From Flavobacteriales bacterium (GTDB taxonomy: Bacteria; Bacteroidota; Bacteroidia; Flavobacteriales_D; Sanyastnellaceae), in the NCBI GenBank assembly GCA_029238785.1, contig JAQWFN010000094.1, positions 1 to 58,065 on the forward strand: a DNA stretch of 58,065 nt, given 5' to 3'. The position numbers were made by a program, and so were the translations under genes. Every line of letters begins with the position of its first letter. Positions within the stretch are counted from its first letter, which is position 1. The notes under the pieces were generated by a model, which saw nothing but the letters and a program-made list of their open reading frames with translations, was not told the DNA's origin and searched no databases. Shown here one piece after another: positions 32,595-40,900 of the stretch.

Positions 32595-34025
32595 ATGTCG
32601 ATTCGCAAACTATTTATCCTTGCTTGTTGTTCTCCCCTGATGAGCTTCGCCCAAGGACCATGGGATCTTGAAAAATGTATTGATTATGCATTGTCCAACA
32701 ACCTGCAGATAAAACAAAGTGAACTCAATTTAGAGATCACCGAGTTAAACCAAGATAGAAACTTCGGTGCCTTTCTTCCCTCTTTAAATGCAAGCGGTTC
32801 TCACGGTTATAACTGGGGACAAACCATTGACCCCTTTACCAACTCTTTTGCCACCGAGCGGATTCAAAGTAATAGCTTCGGCATTAGCACGGGCATGACC
32901 ATCTTCAACGGTTTCCAAACCTTGAACCGTTACAAGCAAGGCGACATTAACATAGAACAAGGAAAGGCCGATTTACAGAAGATGAAAAATGACATTGCGC
33001 TCAATGTCGCCAACGCCTTTTTGAACGTCCTCTTCAACCAAGAATTCCTCAACATTGCTCGTTTCAATTTCGAATCTTCAGATGAACAAGTAAAGCGCGT
33101 GCAACAACTCGTTGAGGCGGGTGCCGCTCCGGAGGGCAACTTAATGGAGATCAAAGCCCAAAATGCTAGCGATAAAGCGGCAGTGGTGAATGCAGAAAAT
33201 AACCTCAACATTGCGAAACTCAATCTCACACAATTACTTCGATTACAAGGTGCAGAAGCCCAGAACTTCAGCATTGTTAGCCCAGAAAGCATTGAACCCG
33301 ACGCTGGGTCACTAGCGGCTTCGGCAGCACAAGCCGTTCAAAATGCTGTAAGCACATTTCCTGAGATCAAAAGTGCACAAGCAGGAGTAATAGCCGCAGA
33401 ACAAGGTTTGGCCATTTCTAAAGGAGGAATGTCGCCCAGGCTAGCTGTAAGCTTCTCTTACGGAACAGGTTACTCCGGAGCAAACAACTTGCCTGTTGGG
33501 GAGCTGACTTATCAAGGCGACCAACCCATTGGCTTGGTTCAAAACACTAACGACATTGTGATTGCTCCTGTATTTGGCTATGATGATTTTGAAACCAAAC
33601 CTTTTGGAGATCAGCTTGGAGACAACATCAACTCCTCGCTCTTTTTTCAACTAAGCGTACCGATTTTTAACGGCTTCAACACCAAAACCAACATCGCACA
33701 AAGCAAAGTTCAGCAGCTGCAGGCCACTTACGCCCTTGAGCAAGTAGAACAACAGCTCTCGCAAGATGTAGAACGTGCCTATGCCGATGCCCTCGCCGCC
33801 TACAACAACTACCTCGCGGCAGAAGCTAGCGTGGAAGCCACAACGCTTGCTTTTGAATACGCACAAGTGCAATACGAAGCTGGGGTGATTAACGCCGTGG
33901 ATTACACCAATTCTCGCATTAGAAGAGATAATGCGCAGGCCGACTTGATTAGAAACAAGTACGATTATATTTTTAGAACCAAAGTGCTCGACTTCTACCA
34001 AGGAAAAGCCCTATCTTTTAAGTAA
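32595..34025 (+). CDS. TolC-family outer-membrane efflux protein (first)
   Basis: 476 residues with a signal peptide (LFILACCSPLMSFAQ). Two outer-membrane efflux repeats of about 200 residues: the first begins WDLEKCIDYALSNNLQIKQ; the second starts near VQNAVSTFPEIKSAQAGVIAAEQ. The helical barrel regions are rich in Ala/Gln/Asn. It shares a base with the adaptor gene (TAATG), so they form one complex. No inner-membrane pump follows; the next genes are tsaB and lipoproteins. Confidence 0.94.
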   Translation: MSIRKLFILACCSPLMSFAQGPWDLEKCIDYALSNNLQIKQSELNLEITELNQDRNFGAFLPSLNASGSHGYNWGQTIDPFTNSFATERIQSNSFGISTGMTIFNGFQTLNRYKQGDINIEQGKADLQKMKNDIALNVANAFLNVLFNQEFLNIARFNFESSDEQVKRVQQLVEAGAAPEGNLMEIKAQNASDKAAVVNAENNLNIAKLNLTQLLRLQGAEAQNFSIVSPESIEPDAGSLAASAAQAVQNAVSTFPEIKSAQAGVIAAEQGLAISKGGMSPRLAVSFSYGTGYSGANNLPVGELTYQGDQPIGLVQNTNDIVIAPVFGYDDFETKPFGDQLGDNINSSLFFQLSVPIFNGFNTKTNIAQSKVQQLQATYALEQVEQQLSQDVERAYADALAAYNNYLAAEASVEATTLAFEYAQVQYEAGVINAVDYTNSRIRRDNAQADLIRNKYDYIFRTKVLDFYQGKALSFK

Positions 34026-35350
34026 TGAGTAAAAGAAACAAATGGCTCCTCATTGTTGGAGCCCTCGTTATTATCGTACTTCTCGCTGCAGTAGGCATGA
34101 AAAAGAACCGTGGTAACGCCACTGTTGAAACAGAAATGCCACAGGTAAGAACGATTATTGAAACAGTATCAGCAAGTGGGAAAATTCAACCTGAAATTGA
34201 GGTGAAAATTTCTGCTGAAGTGAGCGGACAAATCATCAGCATGCCTGTTAAAGAGGGTGAGATTGTTGAGAAAGGTCAGCTTCTAGTTCAAATCAATCCG
34301 GACATATATGAATCGGCATTAAACCGAGCCAATGCAGCCTTGAACACCGCACTATCTAACCTAGCCAGTGCTAAAGCGAGAAAAGCGCAAGCCCAAGCAC
34401 AATTTATGGTCGCCACAAAGAACTTCGAGAGAAATGAAACCCTGCTTGAACAAGGTGCCATTTCACAAGCCGATTTCGACCAAGCACTTTCAAGTTTTGA
34501 GGTAGCTAAGGCTGATCTTGAAGCCGCTGAAGAAAGCGTAAAGAGTGCTTCATTTCAAATCAAAAGTGCCGAGGCTAGTAAGACAGAGGCATCAGATAAC
34601 CTTGGCCGAACCAACCTCATCGCCCCACAAGCTGGAACCGTTACTGCCATGACCAAAGAAGAGGGTGAGCGGGTTCTCGGTACTGGAATGACCCAAGGGG
34701 AAACCATTATGAAAGTGTCGAACCTCAGTACCATGGAAGTAAACGTGGAGGTGAATGAAAGCGACATTGTGAAGGTGCACTTGGGCGATACGGCTCTTGT
34801 GGAAGTGGACGCTTATCTCGACCAAAAATTCAAAGGCATTGTTACTGAAATCGGTAACACCGCGCTCAATGCCATTGACGGAATGAGCATGAACATGGAC
34901 CAAGTAACCAACTTCTCTGTGAAGATTCGCATCTTGCCTTCGAGCTACGCCCACCTCACCCAAGGACGAGATGAAAGCTACTCCCCTTTCAGACCGGGCA
35001 TGTCGGCAACTGTGGACATCCAAAGCGAAAGCAGCAAAAGCTTGTCGATTCCTGTTCGTGCGGTGGCTACCAGAACTGATACCAGTACCGTTTCACTCAG
35101 AGAAAAACTCGCTCAAGATAACAGCGAAAGCACCGAAGCTGAAGAACCGGTGTTGTGCGTTTTTGTGGTTGAAAACGGAAAGGCCCAATTAAGAGTGGTA
35201 GAAACCGGAATTCAAGACAGTAAGTTTATTGAAATCAAAAGCGGACTGAAGGAAGACGATGAAGTAGTTATTGGTCCGTACGACCAAGTATCAAGAAAGC
35301 TCCGAAACGGCGTTCTCGTTGAAGTGAGCAATGGAAAGACTGCCGAGTAA
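34025..35350 (+). CDS. Efflux periplasmic adaptor (HlyD/MacA family)
   Basis: 441 residues. An N-terminal anchor (WLLIVGALVIIVLLAAVGM) is followed by the biotinyl-lipoyl domain (IEVKISAEVSGQIISMPVKEGEIVEKGQLL), a long alpha-hairpin (about 95-190, rich in Ala, Lys, Gln) and a second lipoyl half ending GRTNLIAPQAGTVTAM. A beta-barrel and a proximal domain follow. MacA-like proportions suggest a partner ABC permease of the MacB type, absent here. Coupled to TolC upstream and tsaB downstream by one-base overlaps. Confidence 0.92.
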   Translation: MSKRNKWLLIVGALVIIVLLAAVGMKKNRGNATVETEMPQVRTIIETVSASGKIQPEIEVKISAEVSGQIISMPVKEGEIVEKGQLLVQINPDIYESALNRANAALNTALSNLASAKARKAQAQAQFMVATKNFERNETLLEQGAISQADFDQALSSFEVAKADLEAAEESVKSASFQIKSAEASKTEASDNLGRTNLIAPQAGTVTAMTKEEGERVLGTGMTQGETIMKVSNLSTMEVNVEVNESDIVKVHLGDTALVEVDAYLDQKFKGIVTEIGNTALNAIDGMSMNMDQVTNFSVKIRILPSSYAHLTQGRDESYSPFRPGMSATVDIQSESSKSLSIPVRAVATRTDTSTVSLREKLAQDNSESTEAEEPVLCVFVVENGKAQLRVVETGIQDSKFIEIKSGLKEDDEVVIGPYDQVSRKLRNGVLVEVSNGKTAE

Positions 35351-36069
35351 TGCCCAACATCCTTTGCATAGAAACCGCCACGCATCAGTGCTCAGTTGCT
35401 TTGTACAGCAATTCGGGAATTGAGGGTGTTGAGCGTTTCGACCCGAACAACTACATTCATGGTGAATCACTTCATCCCATGTTGGATGAATTAATTGAAG
35501 CCAGCGATATTGATTGGCCGCAAATCAACGCCATTGCCATCAGTTTAGGTCCGGGTTCTTATACCGGACTAAGAATTGGGGTTTCCGCCGCTAAAGGACT
35601 CGCTTTTTCTTTGGGTGTGCCTTGTATTGGTATTCCTACCTTAGTGCACATGGCTCATGGCCTGTCGAAAAAACTCCCCGAGCAGAAGGTGTTTATTCCT
35701 ATGCTTGATGCTCGAAGAATGGAAGTGTACACGAGTGTTTTTCATGTTCCGAATTGGGATGATGCCCTTGTGAGCGCACTACCCCTTGATGAGGAGAGTT
35801 ATGCCGAGATTAAAAAACAAGCCGTTCTTTTTGGCGATGGTGCAGTGAAGGCATCCGAACTATTGCAACTTCCGGTGGTAAACAGCATTGAAGAAGTACA
35901 TGCAGGCTGTATTCTTTCGGGAATTGAAGCAAGTGCCATGGACATGGCCGATTTGGCTTTGGAGTACTTTAAAGCTGAAAAATTCCTCGATTTAGCGTAT
36001 TTTGAGCCTTATTACCACAAGGACTTTGTTGCCGGAAAACCAAAACAGCTTTTCGGCCATACGAAATGA
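35350..36069 (+). CDS. tsaB: tRNA threonylcarbamoyladenosine biosynthesis protein TsaB
   Basis: 239 residues. Partner of TsaD and TsaE in making the t6A37 modification of ANN-decoding tRNAs. Opening ILCIETATHQCSVALY and the motif NAIAISLGPGSYTGLRIGVSAAKGLAFSLGVPCIGI are diagnostic of TsaB, an inactive ASKHA-fold homologue of TsaD. It has an essential housekeeping role, yet is coupled by TAATG to the efflux adaptor. Its stop overlaps the next gene by four bases. Confidence 0.96.
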   Translation: MPNILCIETATHQCSVALYSNSGIEGVERFDPNNYIHGESLHPMLDELIEASDIDWPQINAIAISLGPGSYTGLRIGVSAAKGLAFSLGVPCIGIPTLVHMAHGLSKKLPEQKVFIPMLDARRMEVYTSVFHVPNWDDALVSALPLDEESYAEIKKQAVLFGDGAVKASELLQLPVVNSIEEVHAGCILSGIEASAMDMADLALEYFKAEKFLDLAYFEPYYHKDFVAGKPKQLFGHTK

Positions 36070-36509
36070 GCCTGCTAAACGTTAAAAATAGCGTGTTAAA
36101 ACAACTTGGATATATCGTTTTTGGATTGATGCTGATGAGCAGCAGTTGTAGAGATCGGAACACCCAGATTCCTTTTGTGAATACCGACTTTGACATCAAC
36201 CTCAATTTGCCTGCTTACCAAGACCTCAATGTACCCACTGGTTGGATTTACGTCAATGGTGGGAGTCGCGGAATCATTATTTACCGCCATACTCAAGACG
36301 AGTTTGTTGCCTTCGATCGTCATAGCACCTACGATGTGGAAGCCAGTTGTCAAGTAGACGTTTTGGAAGACAACATCACCGTTGAAGATCCTTGTTCTGG
36401 CTCACAATGGTTAATCATTGATGGGAGCGTGATGAACGGTCCGGCAGTTTTCCCCCTCGAACCCTACAACACTCAGTGGAACCCTCCGATCTTGAGAATT
36501 TACAACTAA
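36066..36509 (+). CDS. Rieske-like-fold lipoprotein without cluster ligands
   Basis: 147 residues, ATG in the overlap ATGA with tsaB. The lipobox is MLMSSSC (about residue 29). The mature part contains GWIYVNGGSRGIIIYRHTQDEFVAFDRHSTYD, then CQVDVLEDNITVEDPCSGSQWLIIDGSVMNGPA, the layout of the Rieske-type small domain. The ligand pairs C-x-H and C-x-x-H are missing: Ser-Thr occupies the first position and C-S-G-S the second. It would therefore not hold a [2Fe-2S] cluster. Similar degenerate proteins are common in Bacteroidota; function unknown. Confidence 0.68.
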   Translation: MSLLNVKNSVLKQLGYIVFGLMLMSSSCRDRNTQIPFVNTDFDINLNLPAYQDLNVPTGWIYVNGGSRGIIIYRHTQDEFVAFDRHSTYDVEASCQVDVLEDNITVEDPCSGSQWLIIDGSVMNGPAVFPLEPYNTQWNPPILRIYN

Positions 36510-36515
36510 AGCACC

Positions 36516-37298
36516 ATGCGAAAGACCATTTCAGCCTTGCTACTCCTTAGCGCCATCTGTAGCACTTTCGCCTTCACCAAGAATAAGCAACACAAGCTCC
36601 CCAAGGAGTTGAAAGGCCTCAAGGCCGTAACTTACATTCCTCCCGTTGATGGCCAAGGTGATTTTTACATGTTCAGCACGGAAGTATCGAACATGGACTA
36701 CGCCGAGTTTCTATGGCATTTAAAAAGTGAAAAGCGTTATGAGGAGCTTCGCGAAGCAAATTTAGACAGCTTGAATTGGCTCTATGCCCAAGTTGAGCGT
36801 CCGCAAGAATTAGTGAGCGGCTATTTCAAAAAACACAACTACCCAGTAGTTAATGTGCGCAAAAAGGGGGCTGAACTCTACTGTGAATGGTTAAGCGATT
36901 ATTGGAACAAAGCACAAGATCGTTACCATCTTGAATTCCGCTTACCAAGCAAAGAAGAGTGGCAGTTTGCTGCTGCTGGAGGTAATGAAAAGCTGCGATA
37001 CACTTGGGGCGGACCAGATGCACACAATGCTAAAGCCTGTTACCTCGGGAATTTTAAAGAATTTGAGCGCGATGGCGATTGTACCGTTCCTGTTACTTCC
37101 TTTAATCCAAATAAGTTTGGCTTGTACAACATGAATGGCAATGTAGCTGAATGGCTGCAGAAAGGAAACGAGGCGATTGGAGGCGCGTGGGACATCCCAG
37201 CATCAGAAGGTACCATTCAAAGCAGTTTTGATTGTCCGAAATCTGCCTTTAACGTGGGCTTTCGACCCATTCTCATCATCAAGAAAAAAGATAGCTAA
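36516..37298 (+). CDS. Exported FGE/SUMF1-fold protein, probably non-catalytic
   Basis: 260 residues with an N-terminal signal peptide (TISALLLLSAICSTFAF). The formylglycine-generating-enzyme fold is clear: FYMFSTEVSNMDYAEFLWHL, YPVVNVRKKGAELYCEWLSDYW, FRLPSKEEWQFAAAGG, KFGLYNMNGNVAEWL, GGAWDIPASEGT and NVGFRPI. The C-terminal paired cysteines of active enzymes are not in their expected place, so a structural role is likely, as in the gliding/T9SS proteins GldJ and GldK, which share the fold. A bidirectional terminator follows. Confidence 0.82.
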   Translation: MRKTISALLLLSAICSTFAFTKNKQHKLPKELKGLKAVTYIPPVDGQGDFYMFSTEVSNMDYAEFLWHLKSEKRYEELREANLDSLNWLYAQVERPQELVSGYFKKHNYPVVNVRKKGAELYCEWLSDYWNKAQDRYHLEFRLPSKEEWQFAAAGGNEKLRYTWGGPDAHNAKACYLGNFKEFERDGDCTVPVTSFNPNKFGLYNMNGNVAEWLQKGNEAIGGAWDIPASEGTIQSSFDCPKSAFNVGFRPILIIKKKDS

Positions 37299-37337
37299 GC
37301 CCTCCAAAAAAGCGTCAGCTCGAATTTATAGGTAGAA

Positions 37338-37367
37338 AAAAAGCCCTCCGAAATCGAAGGGCTTTTT
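37338..37367. terminator. Bidirectional intrinsic terminator
   Basis: AAAAAGCCCT (37338-37347) pairs with AGGGCTTTTT (37358-37367), with A and T tracts on both sides. It lies between the convergent FGE-fold gene and ahcY and can serve both strands. Confidence 0.85.
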
Positions 37368-37386
37368 GCTATATCGTATTCCGTTT

Positions 37387-38706
37387 TTAGTAACGGTATT
37401 CGTCGTTTTTGTAAGGTCCTTCAACCTTAACACCAATGTACTTCGCTTGGTCTGGAGTCAATTCTTCCAAAACAACCCCAATCTTCGCCAAGTGCAAACG
37501 AGCTACTTTCTCGTCCAAGTGCTTTGGCAAGGTATAAACGCTGTTTTCGTAGTTGTCTGCATTTTTCCAAAGCTCGATTTGCGCGAGTGTTTGGTTAGCA
37601 AATGAATTCGACATCACGAAAGAAGGGTGACCCGTTGCGCAGCCTAAGTTCACCAAACGACCTTCAGCCAACAAGATGATGTCTTTACCATTGATGGTGT
37701 ACTTATCTACTTGTGGTTTGATTTCGTCTTTTGAAGCTCCGTGATTGTTGTTCAACCAAGCTACGTCGATTTCGTTATCGAAGTGACCAATGTTTGCAAC
37801 AATTGCTTTGTCTTTCATGCTTTCGAAATGGCGACCAACGATGATGTCTTTGTTTCCAGTAGCAGTAACAATGATGTCTGCTTCTTTCACTGCATCGTCC
37901 ATTTTCTTCACTTCGAAACCTTCCATTGCTGCTTGAAGTGCGCAAATTGGATCGATTTCAGAAACGATAACACGGCAACCTGCGTTACGAAGTGATTCTG
38001 CAGAACCTTTACCAACATCACCGAAACCGGCAACAGCAGCAACTTTTCCGGCCATCATTACGTCAGTAGCACGACGAATCGCATCTACACAGCTTTCGCG
38101 GCATCCGTATTTGTTATCGAACTTTGATTTGGTTACCGAATCATTCACGTTGATTGCTGGCATGATCAAAGTACCGTTTTTCTCACGCTCGTAAAGACGA
38201 AGAACACCAGTAGTTGTTTCTTCCGAAATACCTTTAACGCCTTTAGCGATTTCTGGGTATTTATCGAGAACGATGTTGGTAAGGTCACCACCATCATCAA
38301 GAATCATGTTCAATGGTTGTTGGTCTTCTCCGAAGAAAAGTGTTTGCTCAACGCACCACTCGTATTCTTCTTCTGTAAGGCCTTTCCAAGCAAAAACAGG
38401 AACACCAGCAGCAGCGATTGCCGCAGCAGCGTGATCTTGCGTAGAGAAAACGTTGCATGACGACCAACGCACTTCGGCTCCAAGTTCCACTAAGGTCTCG
38501 ATCAATACCGCAGTTTGGATGGTCATGTGAAGGCATCCTGCGATACGAGCACCTGCTAGAGGTTTCGAAGCGCTAAACTCTTCACGAATCGCCATCAATC
38601 CTGGCATTTCCGCCTCAGCCAATTCAATTTCTTTTCGGCCCCATGCTGCGAGGCTCATGTCTTTAACCTTATAGGTCATAGTAGCATTTTGTGTTGGTAC
38701 ACTCAT
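37387..38706 (-). CDS. ahcY: Adenosylhomocysteinase (SAH hydrolase)
   Basis: 439 residues. Splits S-adenosylhomocysteine to adenosine and homocysteine using tightly bound NAD. The N-terminal half holds [20 protein letters not shown] and [17 protein letters not shown]. The NAD-binding motif is [19 protein letters not shown]. The catalytic Lys-Asp region is [20 protein letters not shown]. The C-terminus ends [13 protein letters not shown] as in most members. It is a single-gene unit with its own promoter and a shared terminator. Confidence 0.98.
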   Translation of the reverse strand: MSVPTQNATMTYKVKDMSLAAWGRKEIELAEAEMPGLMAIREEFSASKPLAGARIAGCLHMTIQTAVLIETLVELGAEVRWSSCNVFSTQDHAAAAIAAAGVPVFAWKGLTEEEYEWCVEQTLFFGEDQQPLNMILDDGGDLTNIVLDKYPEIAKGVKGISEETTTGVLRLYEREKNGTLIMPAINVNDSVTKSKFDNKYGCRESCVDAIRRATDVMMAGKVAAVAGFGDVGKGSAESLRNAGCRVIVSEIDPICALQAAMEGFEVKKMDDAVKEADIIVTATGNKDIIVGRHFESMKDKAIVANIGHFDNEIDVAWLNNNHGASKDEIKPQVDKYTINGKDIILLAEGRLVNLGCATGHPSFVMSNSFANQTLAQIELWKNADNYENSVYTLPKHLDEKVARLHLAKIGVVLEELTPDQAKYIGVKVEGPYKNDEYRY

Positions 38707-38733
38707 AATTTTAAATGTGTGTTTTTCAGACTA

Positions 38734-38741
38734 CAAAGATA
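38734..38741 (-). promoter_or_regulatory. -7 box of ahcY
   Basis: Minus-strand TATCTTTG is an exact TAnnTTTG match, 27 bases before the ATG at 38706. The site 18 bases further upstream reads TTA, a near match to the -33 TTG. Confidence 0.65.
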
Positions 38742-38792
38742 CAACTTTGCTTTCTGCTTAACTAATCTTGCACTATCATTACAAATTGGGCT

Positions 38793-38800
38793 TACTTTTG
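38793..38800 (+). promoter_or_regulatory. -7 box of the phosphopantetheinyl transferase gene
   Basis: TACTTTTG, six bases before the ATG, implies a leader of about three bases. A TTG lies 22 bases upstream at 38768-38770, slightly further than usual. Confidence 0.4.
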
Positions 38801-38806
38801 TTTCCC

Positions 38807-39430
38807 ATGCCACTATTGAAAGACATCTGGCTCAACGAGCACACCCGCCTAGCCCTCTGGGATTTTAACGAAGGAATCGATAATACCCTAGAAACCTTAC
38901 AGTTAAATAACATTCAGCGCCTTCGTTATGAGCAATTTCATCACCAAAAACGCCAAGAAGAGTGGCTGGCTTCCCGTCTTTTACTCCAGTCCATTGGTTT
39001 TAATCACCCCATTTCGTACTTGGATAACGGAAAACCGGTCGTGAATGATGAAATTCATTTCTCTTTGAGCCATTGTTTGCCCTACGTTGCGGTATTGGTG
39101 AGTTCTCGTCCCTGCGGTTTAGACATCCAAAAAGCCGAGGAAAAGATGATGAGGATTAAAGACAAATTTTGTCATGAAGAAGAATGGGCCGCCGCGGCTG
39201 CGAGTAGCTCTCCTTTGGACTATGTTTCACTTTTGTGGAGTGCTAAGGAAGCTTTGTTTAAGGTCTATGGTGAGAACCTCATCTTTAAAGAGCAGTTGCG
39301 GATTGCTCCTTTTGATTTGGATGAAGCTCCTTTTTCTGCACAAGTTCATTTGCCTGAGGGAGTTGTAGCCTATAGTCTAAATAAGAGCTTGGTTGATGGG
39401 CATTGGTTGGTGAGTACGGTGATGGATTAA
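38807..39430 (+). CDS. 4'-phosphopantetheinyl transferase superfamily protein
   Basis: 207 residues from ATG 38807; an earlier ATG at 38768 would add 13 residues but lies upstream of the -7 box TACTTTTG (38793-38800). The magnesium and CoA motifs are ISYLDNGKPVVNDEIHFSLSHC, CGLDIQKAEEKM (Asp) and LLWSAKEALFKVYG (Glu-Lys). It activates a carrier protein by transferring phosphopantetheine from CoA. The Sfp-like arrangement suggests a broad specificity, but no polyketide or peptide synthase gene is nearby. It ends in a four-base overlap with the convergent fic gene. Confidence 0.9.
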   Translation: MPLLKDIWLNEHTRLALWDFNEGIDNTLETLQLNNIQRLRYEQFHHQKRQEEWLASRLLLQSIGFNHPISYLDNGKPVVNDEIHFSLSHCLPYVAVLVSSRPCGLDIQKAEEKMMRIKDKFCHEEEWAAAAASSSPLDYVSLLWSAKEALFKVYGENLIFKEQLRIAPFDLDEAPFSAQVHLPEGVVAYSLNKSLVDGHWLVSTVMD

Positions 39431-40539
39431 ACCGCATTGTTGTTGATTTGGTAAGCCGTGCTTCTACCTCCTCCAACTTTCTTTAGAATTCCCAACATGG
39501 CAAGCTCAGTGAGGTCTCTGCTCGCCGTAGCTTTTGAAACACCAGTAATGGATTGGTACTTCTTATTGGTCATCCCTCCCTCAAACTCCTTTGGTAAGAA
39601 GGCCATCATTTTATTGAGGCATTTGCTTTGATGCTTGTTCAGTTTTGTTCCGAATTGATCAAAGAGTTTGGCTTTCCAAACGATGTGTTGGATATGAAAC
39701 TTGGTATCATCCAAGGCTTCGTCCAAACTAGAAAAGAAAAAACTGATCCAGGGAGTAATGTCAAGACCATTTTGAGATGATTTCAGTGCTTGATAGTAGT
39801 ATTTTTTGTTGTGTTCTAAGGCTTTAGACCAAGAGATGAGAAATGGTTTTTGAAATGATTGAAAAAGCGCTTTTTCAACTAAAGCTCGTCCAATTCTTCC
39901 GTTCCCGTCTTCAAAGGGATGAATACTTTCGAAATAAATGTGGCTGATTGCCGCTCGAATGAGTGGGTTTTTCAGATCATGGCTTCCACCTGGTGCTGAA
40001 GCGTTGAACCAGCGAATGAAGGCATCCATTTCTAGCCCCACCTGACCCGATGGTGGCGCCTCAAAATGCACCACTTCTCTTCCGGCCGATCCAGAAACAA
40101 TTTGCATGGGTTCATGATGTTTGCGCCACGCCCCAAGTGATATGCTTCGAGATTGAAAACTCAACATCTTGGCGTGCCACTCGAAAAGCATCTCTTTGCT
40201 CAAGTCATCATTGAACGTTCGGAAAACACTCACAACAAGCGATGCAATTCCTTGGGCGCGCTGATCCTTACTCGAAGAGGACGTAGGAAGCCCCATTTCT
40301 TTTCGCACGGAAGAATAAACATCTTCCCGGCTGAGGTATTCTCCTTCAATTTCGGCGCTTTTCAAGGCTTCAGCCACCAGGAACTCCAACTCCAGACTCT
40401 CCTTTTGATTCAGCTTAAGCACCTCCGAGGCACCAAGACTCTCCCCAATTTTAGCAATCAAGTCCATTGTCTGAGGAAGGAACGCTTCGGCTTGATAAAT
40501 AAAATTAGGCCAATTTGGGTCTTGCCAGTTGTAGGTCAT
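39427..40539 (-). CDS. Fic-domain protein with winged-helix C-terminus
   Basis: 370 residues. An N-terminal helical domain (DUF4172-like) carries the inhibitory motif S61-x-x-x-E65-G66 (SAEIEGEYLS), as in class II Fic proteins whose own N-terminus blocks AMPylation. The Fic active-site motif is H207-PFEDGNGRIGR, complete with the catalytic His and the Arg targeted by inhibition. The flap region includes AWRKHHEPMQIVSG. Residues about 305-370 form a winged helix-turn-helix (SITGVSKATASRDLTELAMLGILKK), suggesting DNA binding. A 13-bp inverted repeat overlaps its promoter. No antitoxin gene is adjacent. Confidence 0.92.
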   Translation of the reverse strand: MTYNWQDPNWPNFIYQAEAFLPQTMDLIAKIGESLGASEVLKLNQKESLELEFLVAEALKSAEIEGEYLSREDVYSSVRKEMGLPTSSSSKDQRAQGIASLVVSVFRTFNDDLSKEMLFEWHAKMLSFQSRSISLGAWRKHHEPMQIVSGSAGREVVHFEAPPSGQVGLEMDAFIRWFNASAPGGSHDLKNPLIRAAISHIYFESIHPFEDGNGRIGRALVEKALFQSFQKPFLISWSKALEHNKKYYYQALKSSQNGLDITPWISFFFSSLDEALDDTKFHIQHIVWKAKLFDQFGTKLNKHQSKCLNKMMAFLPKEFEGGMTNKKYQSITGVSKATASRDLTELAMLGILKKVGGGRSTAYQINNNAV

Positions 40540-40567
40540 GAGTCGATTAATTCGTCTATTCGCCTCA

Positions 40568-40575
40568 CAAATTTA
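40568..40575 (-). promoter_or_regulatory. -7 box of the fic gene
   Basis: Minus-strand TAAATTTG matches TAnnTTTG, 28 bases before the ATG at 40539. The palindrome 40578-40616 begins two bases upstream of it, covering the -12 to -45 region. Confidence 0.5.
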
Positions 40576-40577
40576 AT

Positions 40578-40616
40578 GTTTTTGAGCCGAATAAGCTTCC
40601 TAATCGGCTCAAAAAC
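40578..40616. promoter_or_regulatory. 13-bp inverted repeat upstream of fic, candidate operator
   Basis: GTTTTTGAGCCGA (40578-40590) and TCGGCTCAAAAAC (40604-40616) are perfect complements around a 13-base spacer. Arm centres are 26 bases apart, about 2.5 helical turns. The site overlaps the fic promoter. It lacks a T-tract on the fic side, and a complete rpmH terminator lies separately at 40640-40671, so a protein-binding site is more likely than a terminator. Confidence 0.6.
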
Positions 40617-40639
40617 GGGTTTCTCGAAAAGTAAGGCAC

Positions 40640-40671
40640 AAAAAAATCCCGCTCACTGGGTGAACGGGATT
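40640..40671 (-). terminator. Intrinsic terminator of rpmH
   Basis: On the minus strand a 12-bp stem (one G-T pair; 40645-40656 with 40660-40671) with a three-base loop is followed by seven T residues. It lies 25 bp after the rpmH stop. Confidence 0.9.
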
Positions 40672-40696
40672 CAATCTTTTCCGTGGAAAGTAATGC

Positions 40697-40864
40697 TTAG
40701 TGCACGATTCCTTTATGACGACGCTCGTCAGAAACGGTTAAACTTTTACGTCCTTTTTTACGGCGAGAAGCGAGCACGCGACGACCATTGGCGCTTGACA
40801 TACGCTTGCGGAAACCGTGCTTGTTACGGCGCTTTCTTCTTGATGGTTGAAATGTTCTTTTCAT
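40697..40864 (-). CDS. rpmH: 50S ribosomal protein L34
   Basis: 55 codons, read directly from the sequence. It starts [22 protein letters not shown], where the TFQPSRRKR-x-x-x-HGFR pattern is diagnostic of L34, continues [20 protein letters not shown], and ends KGIVH. L34 is a basic protein of the large subunit near the exit tunnel. A strong promoter (40901-40931) and terminator make it a single-gene unit. rnpA and yidC are not adjacent, unlike the classical rpmH-rnpA-yidD-yidC order; yidD is 36 kb away. Confidence 0.97.
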   Translation of the reverse strand: MKRTFQPSRRKRRNKHGFRKRMSSANGRRVLASRRKKGRKSLTVSDERRHKGIVH

Positions 40865-40900
40865 AATCGTTGCTTTTTGTGCCTTTTCTCAAAGGGGATG

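Noticed and set aside
37320-38770. SAM/SAH riboswitch for ahcY
   Set aside because: The leader between the -7 box and the ATG is under 30 bases, too short for a riboswitch.
39427-40539. Fic toxin-antitoxin pair
   Set aside because: The inhibitory motif is in the same protein (class II); no small antitoxin gene adjoins it.
40153-40866. 237-codon open frame on + strand
   Set aside because: It runs antisense through fic and rpmH, both of which have clear family motifs.
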